Of a stretch of 64,000 nucleotides of DNA, positions 39,866 to 53,173 are shown piece after piece. The stretch covers positions 186,001 to 250,000 of the forward strand of contig NZ_SHKI01000004.1 of assembly GCF_004217175.1 (NCBI RefSeq). The letters run 5' to 3'. The notes below the pieces were generated by a model that was given only the letters and a program-made list of their open reading frames with translations, was not told the origin of the DNA and did not search any database. The first letter of the stretch is position 1; the number at the start of each line of letters is the position of its first letter. The translations under genes were made by a program, and so were the position numbers. Origin of the DNA: Leucobacter luti (GTDB taxonomy: Bacteria; Actinomycetota; Actinomycetes; Actinomycetales; Microbacteriaceae).

Positions 39866-40478
39866 GCTCGGTGAGCATCGCCTGGATCTGCGGCTCAACG
39901 AACCGGTGCACCGCCGCGGAGATGCGGTCGCGATGCGTCATCAGTGCGAAGCAGACCTCTCGGCCGCACTCCGCCGCGTACTCGTCGACTCGGGCGATGT
40001 CTGCGCGAAGCTGCTGCTTCTCGGCGGCACTCAGCGGCGGGCGCGGGAGCGGGGGCGCGGGCTTCGTCTCCTCCGCGAGCCCCGTGAGCGTGAATAGGAA
40101 CGGCTGCTCGGTGTCCCCCGGTTCCGGGTCCGGATCGAGCCCCTCGTACTCCGGATCCAGGTTTGCCCGCGGATCGTACCCGCCGGCCCGCCACATTTCG
40201 GCGTCGGACAGCTCGGCGTGCAGCACCGGCAACTCCGCCTCCGTGAAGTCGTCCACTTGGCGATCGATAATGCGGTGCATCCGCGACACGAGCGCGTGCA
40301 TCACCTGGTGCGGCACGTCCCCCGTCAGGCCGCTCGCGGCCAGCATCGGCGACCCCGTGCAGCGCTGGCACAGCCGCGCCCGTCCGCGGTGCGTGCCCGG
40401 GCTCCAGCTCGGCACCCAGCGCAGCCAGGCGTCCACGGCGACACCCACGCGTTCTTCGATCGCGCCCACCACGATCAC
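39837..40478 (-). CDS. soluble protein of unknown function
   Basis: I do not recognise this 213-residue protein. It has no signal peptide or membrane helix. It has a CQRC near residue 38, an acidic/Pro-rich middle (DPEYEGLDPDPEPGDTEQP) and a helical C-terminus (ADIARVDEYAAECGREVCFA) with several Cys. It starts at GTG 40478, overlapping the stop of the upstream membrane-protein gene (GTGA), so it is made with the two membrane proteins. Its 3' end overlaps the MFS gene by 29 bp. Confidence 0.7.
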   Translation of the reverse strand: MIVVGAIEERVGVAVDAWLRWVPSWSPGTHRGRARLCQRCTGSPMLAASGLTGDVPHQVMHALVSRMHRIIDRQVDDFTEAELPVLHAELSDAEMWRAGGYDPRANLDPEYEGLDPDPEPGDTEQPFLFTLTGLAEETKPAPPLPRPPLSAAEKQQLRADIARVDEYAAECGREVCFALMTHRDRISAAVHRFVEPQIQAMLTELSEGLEPPK

Positions 40479-40957
40479 TCGTCCTCCTCAGCCCGCTCCC
40501 ACGGCCAGCGGGGCGGGGGGCGGTCGGTGTAGACCCGGCGGGCGAGCACCGCCCAAAACAGCACCGACACCACCGCCCAGATCACCGGCAGCGAGACGGC
40601 AAACGGACTGAACCACGTTTCATCGATTGACATCCCCGCGAGAATCCCCGCGAGGCCCCACAACAGGTACACGCCGATCGCCACGGTACACATCGATCCC
40701 CACGACGGCGCTCGCCGCCCCCGGAGGAGCGTGATCGCCTGCCGCCACAGCGACCAGGCGAGCACGCCGAGCCCCGCGAGCAGAATCACCGGCGCCGCCC
40801 ACCGCGGCACCGAGGCCGTCTCAACCGGATCCGTATCCAGCAGCAGCGCGAGCCCACCCCACGCCGCGACCAGCAGCGCGGTAGCAACGATCACCGCAGC
40901 CGTGATCAGGGCCCCCACGTAACCGCGGGTGACCCCGCGACGGGGGCCCGAGTTCAT
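40475..40957 (-). CDS. small four-helix membrane protein of unknown function
   Basis: A 160-residue protein with about four membrane helices (ALITAAVIVATALLVAAWGG, APVILLAGLGVLAWSLW, VYLLWGLAGILAGM and VIWAVVSVLFWAVLA). It has a basic/Pro C-terminal tail (TDRPPPRWPWERAEEDE). No known family was recognised. It begins with ATG overlapping the stop of the 360-residue gene upstream and ends overlapping the soluble gene, the middle gene of a coupled trio. Confidence 0.72.
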   Translation of the reverse strand: MNSGPRRGVTRGYVGALITAAVIVATALLVAAWGGLALLLDTDPVETASVPRWAAPVILLAGLGVLAWSLWRQAITLLRGRRAPSWGSMCTVAIGVYLLWGLAGILAGMSIDETWFSPFAVSLPVIWAVVSVLFWAVLARRVYTDRPPPRWPWERAEEDE

Positions 40958-42036
40958 GGCTGCGTCGCCTGCGCCTCGGACAGCGCGGATTCGTACTCGG
41001 CGAGCGCCTCGGCGTTGCGGGCCTTCATCCGCCGCCCGCGCGCCCCAATCCAGGCACCGAACCACACCGTGACCTCGCGCGCGACGACCGCCGCGGCGAT
41101 CGCCGGCACCGTCAGCCCAAAGCGGTTGACCATTCCGGGCACGGACTCCATGCCGAAGCTGAAGCCGGGGAGCATCTCCTGCGGAGTCGCGTACGGAGTC
41201 CCCGCGAGGCTCAGCGTCACCATGCTGGCGAACCAGACCAGCACAGCCACCAGGAACCCGCCGAGCACGTAGGCCCACCAGCCGGCGCGGCCCACCACGA
41301 GGACGAGTAGCACCAGCCCAACGAAGAACACGACGGACGGGATGATGAACAGCCACGACGTGAGCCAGGGCATGATGCCGGCGTCCACGTACTGTGACGG
41401 CGGGAAACTCGGTGCGATCCACAGCGCGATCGCGCCGAGGTAGAGTGCCGCGAACACCACAGTCGCGAGCAGGGAGATCAGCACACCGGCGCCGCGATTG
41501 CCGCGGATGTCCGGCGGCATCGGCGTCTGCGTGTAGAGCGCGGCCATCGGATGGTCCGTGCTGATACGGATCTCGCCGTCGCGCACCGGCGGCAGCGTCG
41601 CGGTGGGGGCAACGCCGGGCGCGGCGCTCGGAAGCTCGTCGTAGGCGGGCGCGGGTGCGGCGTCCGGCCCGGTGCGCGCATCCGGCGCGGGGCTCATATC
41701 GAGCTGGGTGTCGAGCTCGGACACCGCCTGACGGTGCGCCCGCTCTGCGGCCGCGGCGTCCGCGTCGTGCGCGCTGCTGGTGTCGGCTCCGGCCGCGCCT
41801 GCGGTGGCACCGGCAGCGCCCGCGGTGGCGGAGCCATCGGTGGCGTCTGCCGCTTCCGACGGTGCCCCGGCAGCTGCGCTCGCATCGGCGGCGTCTGACG
41901 CGTCGCGCGAGCGCTTCACGGCGCGCAGCACCTCGGTCTCGCTGGCAAGCGTCTCCTCGACCGGCGCACCGGGGGTCTCCCCGGGCTCGGTCGTCTCCGC
42001 AGCCCGCGATGGGGGCGTCTCGCGGTCTTCGCTCAT
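40954..42036 (-). CDS. membrane protein with long Ala/Asp-rich cytoplasmic N-terminus
   Basis: This 360-residue protein has two parts. Residues 1 to ~175 are low-complexity and acidic (DASDAADASAAAGAPSEAAD), with no membrane segment. About four to five helices follow (VLISLLATVVFAALYLGAIA, LFIIPSVVFFVGLVLLVLVV, YVLGGFLVAVLVWFASMVT and a late helix), then a basic tail with ARGRRMKARNAEA. No known family was recognised. ATG 42036 is preceded by GAGAGG. It is first of a coupled three-gene unit. Confidence 0.72.
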   Translation of the reverse strand: MSEDRETPPSRAAETTEPGETPGAPVEETLASETEVLRAVKRSRDASDAADASAAAGAPSEAADATDGSATAGAAGATAGAAGADTSSAHDADAAAAERAHRQAVSELDTQLDMSPAPDARTGPDAAPAPAYDELPSAAPGVAPTATLPPVRDGEIRISTDHPMAALYTQTPMPPDIRGNRGAGVLISLLATVVFAALYLGAIALWIAPSFPPSQYVDAGIMPWLTSWLFIIPSVVFFVGLVLLVLVVGRAGWWAYVLGGFLVAVLVWFASMVTLSLAGTPYATPQEMLPGFSFGMESVPGMVNRFGLTVPAIAAAVVAREVTVWFGAWIGARGRRMKARNAEALAEYESALSEAQATQP

Positions 42037-42262
42037 CGCTGCACCTCTCGTCGATGTTCGGGCTCGGGTTCCCCAAAACAACCTCTGTGCCGCCACAGTA
42101 CAAGCTCGCTGTGCCATTCCCCCGAGTACGCGCCCGGGAGCGAGCAAATTCGATGCCGAAACGCAACCCGCGGCGCGGGTCGTGCGGCCGCCGATCGGCG
42201 CGGTGGCCGGTCGGTGCGGTGGCCGGTTGGTGCGGTGCGCGGGCGGCGCGGCCCCTGCACGC

Positions 42263-42841
42263 GAGTGTGCGGCTCCGCTGCGAGTGTGCGGGTATGCGAC
42301 TCCAGGCACGAGTGGAGGATCAGCGCGCGAGTGGAAGATCCGCGCACGAGTGGAGGATCCGCGCACGAGTGGAGGATCCGCGCACGAGCGTGCGACTTCA
42401 CCACAGACGGCAAGCCGCACACTCGCAACGAAGCCGCACGCTCGCAGACCGGGCGGAACACCGGGCCCCGGACCGAGCGACTGCACGCGCTCCCGCTATC
42501 CTCGCGAGCTACCGGTGTCCGGGCGCCGCGCGCTCAGCGCACGAGCGGAGGATCCGCGCACGAGCGTGCGGCTTCACCACAGACGGCAAGCCGCACACTC
42601 ACAACGAAGCCGCACACTCGCGGAGAGAAGTGGGGCGCGAGCGCGCGCCGGCCGAGGGGCTGCACACGCTCCCGCTACCCTCGCGCGGCTACCGGCGCCC
42701 GGGCATCGCGCACTCCTCCGCGCGAGTGTGCGGCTCTGCTGCGAGTGGAGGATCCGCGCACGAGTGGAGGATCCGCGCACGAGCGTGCGGCTTCACCACA
42801 GACGGCAAGCCGCACACTCGCAACGAAGCCGCACACTCGCG
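42263..42841. repeat. non-coding array of 19-bp units arranged around hairpins
   Basis: Units such as GAGTGGAGGATCCGCGCAC and GAGTGTGCGGCTCCGCTGC recur with starts exactly 19 bp apart: 42263/42282; 42310/42329/42348/42367/42386; 42543/42562; and 42724/42743/42762/42781. Each run ends in a dyad (GAGCGTGCGGCTT with AAGCCGCACACTC), followed by units in the opposite orientation (ACTCGCAACGAAGCCGCAC). A ~180-200-bp supermodule is present about three times, including spacer GCTCCCGCTA(T/C)CCTCGCG. The 1009-bp gap holds no gene that I can support. A short CACACCCCG triplication (42899-42925) follows. Confidence 0.9.
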
Positions 42842-42979
42842 GAGGGGGCAAGGCACAGCGTCAAACCACCACCCAACAGCGCGCACCGCCCAACAACGCA
42901 CACCCCGCACACCCCGCACACCCCGAACAGCGCACACCGTGCACCCCGCCCACTGCCAACAACGCCCCCGACAAACGCA

Positions 42980-43015
42980 ACGCGGGCGCCCGCACCGAAG
43001 TGCGAGCGCCCGCGT
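42980..43015 (-). terminator. rpoC terminator
   Basis: ACGCGGGCGC (42980-42989) pairs with GCGCCCGCGT (43006-43015), with an inner GCAC-CGAA-GTGC. It lies 31 bp past the rpoC stop. A loose T-rich stretch (TTGCGTTTGTC on the minus strand) follows. Confidence 0.7.
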
Positions 43016-43045
43016 CAGGCTCCGAGCGGAGCTGGGGACGGATCC

Positions 43046-46939
<3,894 letters not shown>

Positions 46940-46974
46940 AATGTTCTCCTTGGTAACTAAACGTCTGGTGCGGC

Positions 46975-49900
46975 TTAGATCTCGTCGATGGACGAGGTCT
47001 CGAAGCGGCTGGAGAGGTTAATACCCAGCTCTTCCGCGGTGCGGTGGGCCTCATCGTCGTTGTCGCGCAGGCTGACGGCCTGGCCGTCAGCGCCGAGCAC
47101 CTCAACGTTCAGGCAGAGCGACTGCATTTCCTTGAGGAGAACGCGGAAAGACTCGGGCACGCCCGGCTCCGGAATGTTCTCGCCGCGGACAATCGCCTCG
47201 TACACCTTGACGCGGCCGAGGATATCGTCGGACTTCACCGTGAGGAGCTCCTGCAGCGCGTATGCGGCGCCGTAGGCCTCAAGCGCCCACACTTCCATCT
47301 CACCGAAGCGCTGGCCACCGAACTGGGCCTTACCACCGAGCGGCTGCTGCGTGATCATCGAGTACGGACCCGTCGAGCGCGCGTGGATCTTGTCGTCGAC
47401 CAGGTGGTGCAGCTTCAGGATGTACATGTAGCCGACCGAGATCGGGTACGGGTACGGCTCACCGGAGCGACCGTCGAACAGACGGGTCTTGCCGCTCGAA
47501 CCGATCAGACGCTCACCGTCGCGGGTCTCGAGCGTCGAGTCGAGGAGACCTGCGATCTCCGCCTCCGACGCGCCGTCGAACACCGGGGTCGCGACCTTGG
47601 TGTTCGGGGCGGCCTCGAGGGCCTGCTGCGAGAGCTTCGCGGCCCACTCGGGCGATCCGTCGACCTTCCAGCCCTGCTTGGCGATCCAGCCGAGGTGAAT
47701 CTCGAGCACCTGGCCGAAGTTCATTCGACCCGGGATACCCAGCGGGTTCAGGATCACGTCGACCGGGGTGCCGTCTGCGAGGAACGGCATGTCCTCGACG
47801 GGAAGGATCTTCGAGATGACGCCCTTGTTGCCGTGACGGCCTGCAAGCTTGTCGCCCTCGGTGATCTTACGCTTCTGAGCGATGTAGACAACCACGCGCT
47901 GGTTGACGCCCGAGCCGAGCTCGTCGTCGTTGTCGTTCTCCGCGTCGAAGACCTTGACGGACGTGACCGTGCCGGAGACGCCGTGCGGCACCTTCAGCGA
48001 CGTGTCGCGCACCTCGCGGCTCTTCTCGTTGAAGATCGCGCGGAGCAGGCGCTCCTCGGCCGAGAGCTCGGTCTCGCCCTTCGGCGTGACCTTTCCGACG
48101 AGGATGTCACCGGGGGTGACCTCTGCGCCGATGCGGATGATGCCGCGCTCGTCGAGATCCTTCAGCGCCTCCATGCTGGCGTTGGGGAGGTCACGGGTGA
48201 TCTCCTCCTTGCCGAGCTTGGTGTCGCGGGCGTCGACGTCGTACTCCTCGATGTGGATCGACGAGAGCGTGTCGTCCTTCACCAGGTTCTGGCTCAGGAT
48301 GATCGCGTCCTCGAAGTTGTGACCCTCCCAGGACATGAACGCCACGAGGAGGTTCTTGCCGAGCGCGAGCTCGCCATTCTCCGTCGCGGGGCCGTCGGCG
48401 ATAACCTCGCCGGCCTCGATGCGCTCCCCCGACTTCACGATGACGCGGTGGTTGTAGTTCGTGCCCTGGTTGGAGCGGTCGAACTTGCGCATGAAGTAGC
48501 TCTTCGAGCCGCCCTCATCCTCCTGGATGGTGACGACGTCTGCCGACACGTCGGTGATCACACCGGCCTTCGCCGCGGTGACCACGTCACCGGCGTCGAT
48601 CGCTGCGTACCCCTCCATACCGGTGCCCACAACGGGCGACTCGGAGCGGACGAGCGGCACGGCCTGGCGCTGCATGTTGGCGCCCATGAGCGCGCGGTTT
48701 GCATCGTCGTGCTCAAGGAACGGGATCAGCGAGGTGGCGACCGACACCATCTGGCGCGGCGAGACGTCCATGTAGTCAACGCGCGCAGCGTCAACGAGGA
48801 CCACCTCGGAGCCACGGGGGCGCGCGAGCACCTGCTTCTCGGAGAACTTGCCGTCCTTCGTCAGCGGGGCGCCGGCCTGCGCGATGAGGTACTCGTCCTC
48901 CTCGTGCGCGGTCAGGTAGTTAACCTGGTCCGTGACCTTGCCGTCGATGACGCGGCGGTACGGCGTCTCGATGAAGCCGAACGCGTTGATGCGCGCGAAC
49001 GTCGCGAGTGCGCCGATCAGGCCAATGTTCGGGCCTTCCGGGGTCTCAATGGGGCACATGCGGCCGTAGTGCGACGGGTGAACGTCTCGGACCTCAACGC
49101 CGGCGCGGTCACGCGACAGGCCGCCGGGGCCGAGCGCCGAGAGGCGACGCTTGTTGGTCAGGCCCGCGAGCGGGTTGTTCTGATCCATGAACTGCGACAG
49201 CTGCGAGGTGCCGAAGAACTCCTTGATCGCGGCCAGCACGGGACGCGTGTTGATCAGGGTGTTCGGCGTGATCGCTTCGATGTCCTGCGTGGTCATGCGC
49301 TCGCGGACGACGCGCTCCATGCGGGACAGGCCCGTGCGGACCTGGTTCTGGATCAGCTCGCCAACGGCGCGGATACGACGGTTGCCGAAGTGGTCGATGT
49401 CGTCGGTGTCCAGGCGGACGTCGATAACCTCGCCGTCGCGGACGCCCGGAAGCGTCTCGGTGCCGGCGTGCAGGCCCACGAGGTACTTGATCGTCGAAAC
49501 GATGTCCTCGAGCGAGAGCACCGACTCCGTGATCGGGGCATCGATCCCGAGCTTGCGGTTGATCTTGTAGCGACCGACCTTCGCGAGGTCGTAGCGCTTC
49601 GGGTTGAAGTAGCTGTTGTCGAGGAGCGCACGCGCGGCCTCGATCGCTACCTGCTCGCCCGGACGCTGCTTGCGGTAGATGTCCTTGAGGGCCTCCTCCT
49701 GCGTGAGGATGCCGTCCTTCTCGAGCGTCAGCGCGATCGACTCGTAGCCGGCGAACTCCTCGAGGATCTCCTCGCTCGTCATGCCGAGCGCCTTGAGGAA
49801 CACGGTGACCGACTGCTTGCGCTTGCGGTCGATGCGAACGCCGACCTGATCGCGCTTGTCGACCTCGAACTCGAGCCACGCACCGCGGCTCGGGATCACG

Positions 49901-50472
49901 CGCGCGGTGAAGACGTCCTTGTCGGAGGTCTTCTCCTGCGTGCGGTCGAAGTACACGCCGGGGCTACGAACGAGCTGCGAGACGATGACGCGCTCGGTGC
50001 CGTTGATGATGAACGTGCCCTTGTCGGTCATGATGGGGAAATCGCCCATGTAGACCGTCTGGCTCTTCAGCACCTGAGTCTCGGTGTTGTAGAAGGCCGC
50101 CTCGACGTACAGCGGAGCCGCGTACGTCTTACCGCGCTCCTTGCACTCTTCGATGGTGAACTTCTGCTCATCGAGGATCGGGTTCTCGAAGGACAGCTGC
50201 ATGGTGCCAGCGTTGTCCTCGATCGGGGAGATCTCGTCGAAGATCTCCTCCAGCCCGCTCTTCAGGGCGATGTCGTCGCGTCCTTCGGCCTGAGCCTCGA
50301 CGACGCGCTCCTTCCAGACATCGTTGCCGACGAGCCAATCAAAGCTCTCAAGCTGCAGTGCCAGTAGGTTTGGCACCGACAGTGTGTCGGAAATCTTAGC
50401 GAACGAGAGTCGCTGATGATCGCGACCGTTCTTCGGTTGGGTGGATGACGATGCGTTGCGCGCAGCAGCCAA
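46975..50472 (-). CDS. rpoB: DNA-directed RNA polymerase subunit beta
   Basis: Beta (1165 residues) contributes the rifampicin pocket and fork loops. The start is TTG 50472 ([20 protein letters not shown] after initiator) preceded by GGAGGT. The rifampicin-determining stretch reads [20 protein letters not shown] then [13 protein letters not shown]. Asn440, at the E. coli 526 position, replaces the usual His; Asp516 and Ser531 equivalents are unchanged. C-terminal [24 protein letters not shown] residues and the [20 protein letters not shown] box are present. Confidence 0.98.
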   Translation of the reverse strand: MAAARNASSSTQPKNGRDHQRLSFAKISDTLSVPNLLALQLESFDWLVGNDVWKERVVEAQAEGRDDIALKSGLEEIFDEISPIEDNAGTMQLSFENPILDEQKFTIEECKERGKTYAAPLYVEAAFYNTETQVLKSQTVYMGDFPIMTDKGTFIINGTERVIVSQLVRSPGVYFDRTQEKTSDKDVFTARVIPSRGAWLEFEVDKRDQVGVRIDRKRKQSVTVFLKALGMTSEEILEEFAGYESIALTLEKDGILTQEEALKDIYRKQRPGEQVAIEAARALLDNSYFNPKRYDLAKVGRYKINRKLGIDAPITESVLSLEDIVSTIKYLVGLHAGTETLPGVRDGEVIDVRLDTDDIDHFGNRRIRAVGELIQNQVRTGLSRMERVVRERMTTQDIEAITPNTLINTRPVLAAIKEFFGTSQLSQFMDQNNPLAGLTNKRRLSALGPGGLSRDRAGVEVRDVHPSHYGRMCPIETPEGPNIGLIGALATFARINAFGFIETPYRRVIDGKVTDQVNYLTAHEEDEYLIAQAGAPLTKDGKFSEKQVLARPRGSEVVLVDAARVDYMDVSPRQMVSVATSLIPFLEHDDANRALMGANMQRQAVPLVRSESPVVGTGMEGYAAIDAGDVVTAAKAGVITDVSADVVTIQEDEGGSKSYFMRKFDRSNQGTNYNHRVIVKSGERIEAGEVIADGPATENGELALGKNLLVAFMSWEGHNFEDAIILSQNLVKDDTLSSIHIEEYDVDARDTKLGKEEITRDLPNASMEALKDLDERGIIRIGAEVTPGDILVGKVTPKGETELSAEERLLRAIFNEKSREVRDTSLKVPHGVSGTVTSVKVFDAENDNDDELGSGVNQRVVVYIAQKRKITEGDKLAGRHGNKGVISKILPVEDMPFLADGTPVDVILNPLGIPGRMNFGQVLEIHLGWIAKQGWKVDGSPEWAAKLSQQALEAAPNTKVATPVFDGASEAEIAGLLDSTLETRDGERLIGSSGKTRLFDGRSGEPYPYPISVGYMYILKLHHLVDDKIHARSTGPYSMITQQPLGGKAQFGGQRFGEMEVWALEAYGAAYALQELLTVKSDDILGRVKVYEAIVRGENIPEPGVPESFRVLLKEMQSLCLNVEVLGADGQAVSLRDNDDEAHRTAEELGINLSSRFETSSIDEI

Positions 50473-50630
50473 GGAAACTACCTCCGTGGGCCCCGTCGGG
50501 CCGGTTGACCTGGTCTTGCGAGAGTTGCGTAGCTAGCGAAACACGCGTCGAGGCTCATCTGCGCTTTCGCGCCAGCTCTCGGGGCCCACCGCCATATGCG
50601 GGCACACTGGTGTCCGTAGTGCAACTCTCA

Positions 50631-50659
50631 ACGATAACAGGATCCGCCTGAGCTGTCCA
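50631..50659 (-). promoter_or_regulatory. rpoBC promoter
   Basis: TGGACA (50659 to 50654), 17 bp, then TATCGT (50636 to 50631) make a good promoter with a leader of about 150 nt. No rplJ-rplL genes lie upstream, so rpoBC is transcribed alone here. The rest of the 300-bp gap (50473-50772) shows no gene. A CAGAAT (50688) may belong to the divergent gene. Confidence 0.7.
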
Positions 50660-50772
50660 GCGCAATATTATCCGCCGTGGCGCCTGGCAGAATAGACGAG
50701 CGGGATCGCTGCACACGCTTGCGCGGCGGGGGCCACCGGGGGAACTCACACCACACCCAGGAGGCACTCCCC

Positions 50773-51954
50773 GTGACTGATCACGATGCACCCGCAGACC
50801 AGACCGCACCGCCACCCGGATCGGGGCCGCCCGATCACCCCGGGTCAGCGTCACACGGCGCCCAGATGTTCGGGCCCATCAACTTCGGCCAGCTTCTTGG
50901 CCGCTCCTTCGTGCTCCTCACGCAGAACCCCGTCCCGCTCCTCGCGGTCGCAGCGCCAATCTCACTGGTTCTTCTCATCTCCGTGAGTCTGTTGGCCGAG
51001 GCGGTTCCGTTCAGTGGCGCCCCGGATCCATTCCTCCTTATCCTCAACCGGCATCAGAACACGACCGTGAGCGGGCTCGGGCTCGTCCTCGTGACCACGC
51101 TCGCTACGTTCGTCATCGCGCTCCTCGCCCAGGTGATCACGCAGGGCTTCGCACTCTTCAACCTGCGGGCCGCGCTGCTCGGCGAGCGCGCGCGCAGTGC
51201 AACGCTGTGGCGCCTGCTGGGCGGAGCGTGGGCTCGCCTGTTCGGGCTCGGACTCATCTCGCTGGGGATCGGTGCCGCATACGTGGTCGTGGTGGGCGGT
51301 CTCACCGGGCTTGCCACTCTGCTGCTCAGCACGGTCTCGATCGGCTCGGCCGGCCTCTACATCATCGTTCCCATCGCGATCCTGCTGGTCATCGGGTCGC
51401 TGGTGCCGCTCTCTTGGCTCGTGACGCAGATCAGCCTCGCCGCGAGCGCCGTGGTCTTCGAGGGGGCCACGGTGCGAGCCGCCCTGCGACGGTCCTGGCA
51501 GCTGGTGACCGGGAGGTTCTGGCGGGTCCTCGGCGCACAGGCCCTCGTGTCGCTAAGCTTTGCCGCCGCGACCTGGGTGTTCTTCATGGTCCTGCTGTTC
51601 ACCCTCCTGGCCTTTACCGACCCGAGCGCGAGCGCGTCAGCGTTCGCAATGACGCTCATCTTCACTCTCCCGACGAACTTCCTCGCCGTCGGTGCCACGC
51701 TGACCGCCGCCAACGCAGTTGGGCTCCTCTACGTCGACGCGCGTCTGCGCACCGACTGGCTCGGGATCACACTGAACGGCTACGCCGCGGCACGCATCGG
51801 CGGCACGCCGCCCGCGCGACTCGCGGATCCGTTCGTCACGCCGCCCGCCCCACCATCGCACTCGGTCCCGCAGACACCGCCTGCCGCCGGACCGCCACCC
51901 GGATCGCCACCACCGCCCACGCCGGCCCCACCGGCCCCACCCGCCGGGGTGTGA
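50773..51954 (+). CDS. polytopic membrane protein (glycerophosphodiesterase-membrane-domain-like), function unknown
   Basis: A 393-residue protein with a Pro/Ser-rich soluble start, about six to seven membrane helices and a Pro-rich tail (GPPPGSPPPPTPAPPAPP). Motifs GQLLGRSFVLLTQNPVPLL, AAVVFEGA-type and RRSWQLVTGRFWRVLG resemble uncharacterised actinobacterial membrane proteins with DUF7544/GPDPase-membrane folds. This resemblance is tentative. GTG 50773 follows AGGAGG. It is divergent from rpoB. Confidence 0.65.
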   Translation: MTDHDAPADQTAPPPGSGPPDHPGSASHGAQMFGPINFGQLLGRSFVLLTQNPVPLLAVAAPISLVLLISVSLLAEAVPFSGAPDPFLLILNRHQNTTVSGLGLVLVTTLATFVIALLAQVITQGFALFNLRAALLGERARSATLWRLLGGAWARLFGLGLISLGIGAAYVVVVGGLTGLATLLLSTVSIGSAGLYIIVPIAILLVIGSLVPLSWLVTQISLAASAVVFEGATVRAALRRSWQLVTGRFWRVLGAQALVSLSFAAATWVFFMVLLFTLLAFTDPSASASAFAMTLIFTLPTNFLAVGATLTAANAVGLLYVDARLRTDWLGITLNGYAAARIGGTPPARLADPFVTPPAPPSHSVPQTPPAAGPPPGSPPPPTPAPPAPPAGV

Positions 51955-52037
51955 CGGGCCGCTCACACCGGGTGCGGGGTCGCCGCGCGCACAGCAATTG
52001 TCCGGGAACCGTGCGTCGCGCCGACTATCGTGGCGGG

Positions 52038-52751
52038 ATGACCCGATCCAGCGCAGTCCTCCCGGCCACCCGCGTCGCCGCAGGCGTGCGCGCCGCGACC
52101 CCGTGGGCCATCGTCGGCGTCGCGGTCGTTGTCGCGGCCGGGCTCGCCCTGCGCTTCGTCGTCGGCGGCCCGATGGGGCCGATCGGGCCCGATGAGTGGT
52201 GGCACGGCATCGCGAGTGTCACCCGCGGCTCGCTCCCGTACGCGATCGCGGTGTTCTGCGCCGAGATTGGCGGCGGCGTCGGCGCTGCGGCGACCGCGGC
52301 CATCGCGGTCGCCCTCCTGATCGTGCTCCGGCGCCCCCGAGACGCCGCAGCGGTCGCCACCGCGATGCTGCTCGGGGTCGCCGCCTCCGAGGCGCTCAAG
52401 GCGCTCGTGCTCCGGCCGCGTCCCTGGGACCAGCTGTACGTGTCGAGCGGCAGCTCGTTCCCGTCGGGACACTCGCTCGGCGCCGCCGCGCTCGCCGTGT
52501 CCGTGATCCTCGTGGTCGCTGCGGCGAACCGGATGCCGCGCACCGCGGTGACCTGGGCCACGGTGCTCGGGATCGCCTGGATTCTCCTGATGATGTGGAG
52601 CCGCACCGCGCTCCACGTGCACTGGTTCACCGACGTGGTGGCCGGTGCCCTGCTCGGGGCGAGCATCGCGGTGCTCTCACGTCGGTTCTGGTTCCGCGAC
52701 CGCGCCGCCGCAGCGCCGCGCACCCGTGCGCCGCGGCCGCGCCGGCGCTGA
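52038..52751 (+). CDS. PAP2-family membrane phosphatase
   Basis: A 237-residue protein with about six membrane helices. The three PAP2 phosphatase motifs are intact: KALVLRPRPW (121-130), SSFPSGHS (139-146) and SRTALHVHWFTD near 187 with the catalytic His and Asp. Likely substrates are undecaprenyl-pyrophosphate or other lipid phosphates, which would link it to cell-wall lipid recycling; the choice is unproven. It lies 83 bp past the preceding membrane gene. Confidence 0.88.
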   Translation: MTRSSAVLPATRVAAGVRAATPWAIVGVAVVVAAGLALRFVVGGPMGPIGPDEWWHGIASVTRGSLPYAIAVFCAEIGGGVGAAATAAIAVALLIVLRRPRDAAAVATAMLLGVAASEALKALVLRPRPWDQLYVSSGSSFPSGHSLGAAALAVSVILVVAAANRMPRTAVTWATVLGIAWILLMMWSRTALHVHWFTDVVAGALLGASIAVLSRRFWFRDRAAAAPRTRAPRPRRR

Positions 52752-52797
52752 GCCGCCGCTTCGCCGTTGCGCCCCCGCTTCGCTCCCCCGCTGCCGT

Positions 52798-52831
52798 CTC
52801 ACCGCCGCCTCACCGCCGCCTCACCGCCGCC
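52798..52831. repeat. three tandem TCACCGCCGCC units
   Basis: An 11-bp unit is repeated three times just before the mycoredoxin-like gene. A TATCAT -10-like hexamer follows at about 52838, so the repeat would sit near the -35 region of its promoter and could change promoter strength if copy number varies. Confidence 0.7.
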
Positions 52832-52849
52832 GCGGCGTATCATGGCGGC

Positions 52850-53146
52850 ATGAGCGAGAACGTTGATGCACCAGCAGCCGAGACCACCGCGGCGGGCGAG
52901 ACCGTCATGTTTGGCGCCGATTGGTGCGGCGACTGCCGCCGCGCAAAGATCGTGCTCGATCGCGCCGGAGTTGACTACCGCTACGTCGATCTCGTGCAGG
53001 ATCCGGCGGCGGCCGACATCGCGAAGGACATCAGTGGCCGCACGAACATCCCCGTGATCCTGTTCCCCGATAGCAGCCACCAGGTCGAGCCGTCGAACGC
53101 GGACCTGCAGCGAAAGATTGACGAGCTCGGGCTCGCCCGTGCATAG
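52850..53146 (+). CDS. mycoredoxin-like glutaredoxin-family protein
   Basis: A 98-residue thioredoxin-fold protein with active site WCGDCR (Cys26, Cys29), the cis-Pro loop NIPVILFPD and a C-terminal DLQRKIDELG. In actinobacteria such small redoxins reduce mycothiol mixed disulfides. The CGDC site is closest to that group, though NrdH-like activity cannot be excluded. ATG is close to a TATCAT element, so the mRNA may have a very short leader. Confidence 0.82.
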   Translation: MSENVDAPAAETTAAGETVMFGADWCGDCRRAKIVLDRAGVDYRYVDLVQDPAAADIAKDISGRTNIPVILFPDSSHQVEPSNADLQRKIDELGLARA

Positions 53147-53173
53147 CGCGCAGTCGCACCGCGAGCCGTCGGC

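Noticed and set aside
40957..42166. extension of the 160-residue membrane protein to a 563-codon frame
   Set aside because: The upstream part is an out-of-frame, Arg-rich reading of the 360-residue gene; the ATGA overlap at 40954-40957 fixes the true start.
42300..42850. CRISPR array
   Set aside because: The 19-bp units are contiguous without unique spacers and change orientation; no cas genes nearby.
47044..50367. 1107-codon open frame on the plus strand
   Set aside because: Antisense shadow of rpoB, with biased Leu/Val/Glu/Arg composition and no start signal.
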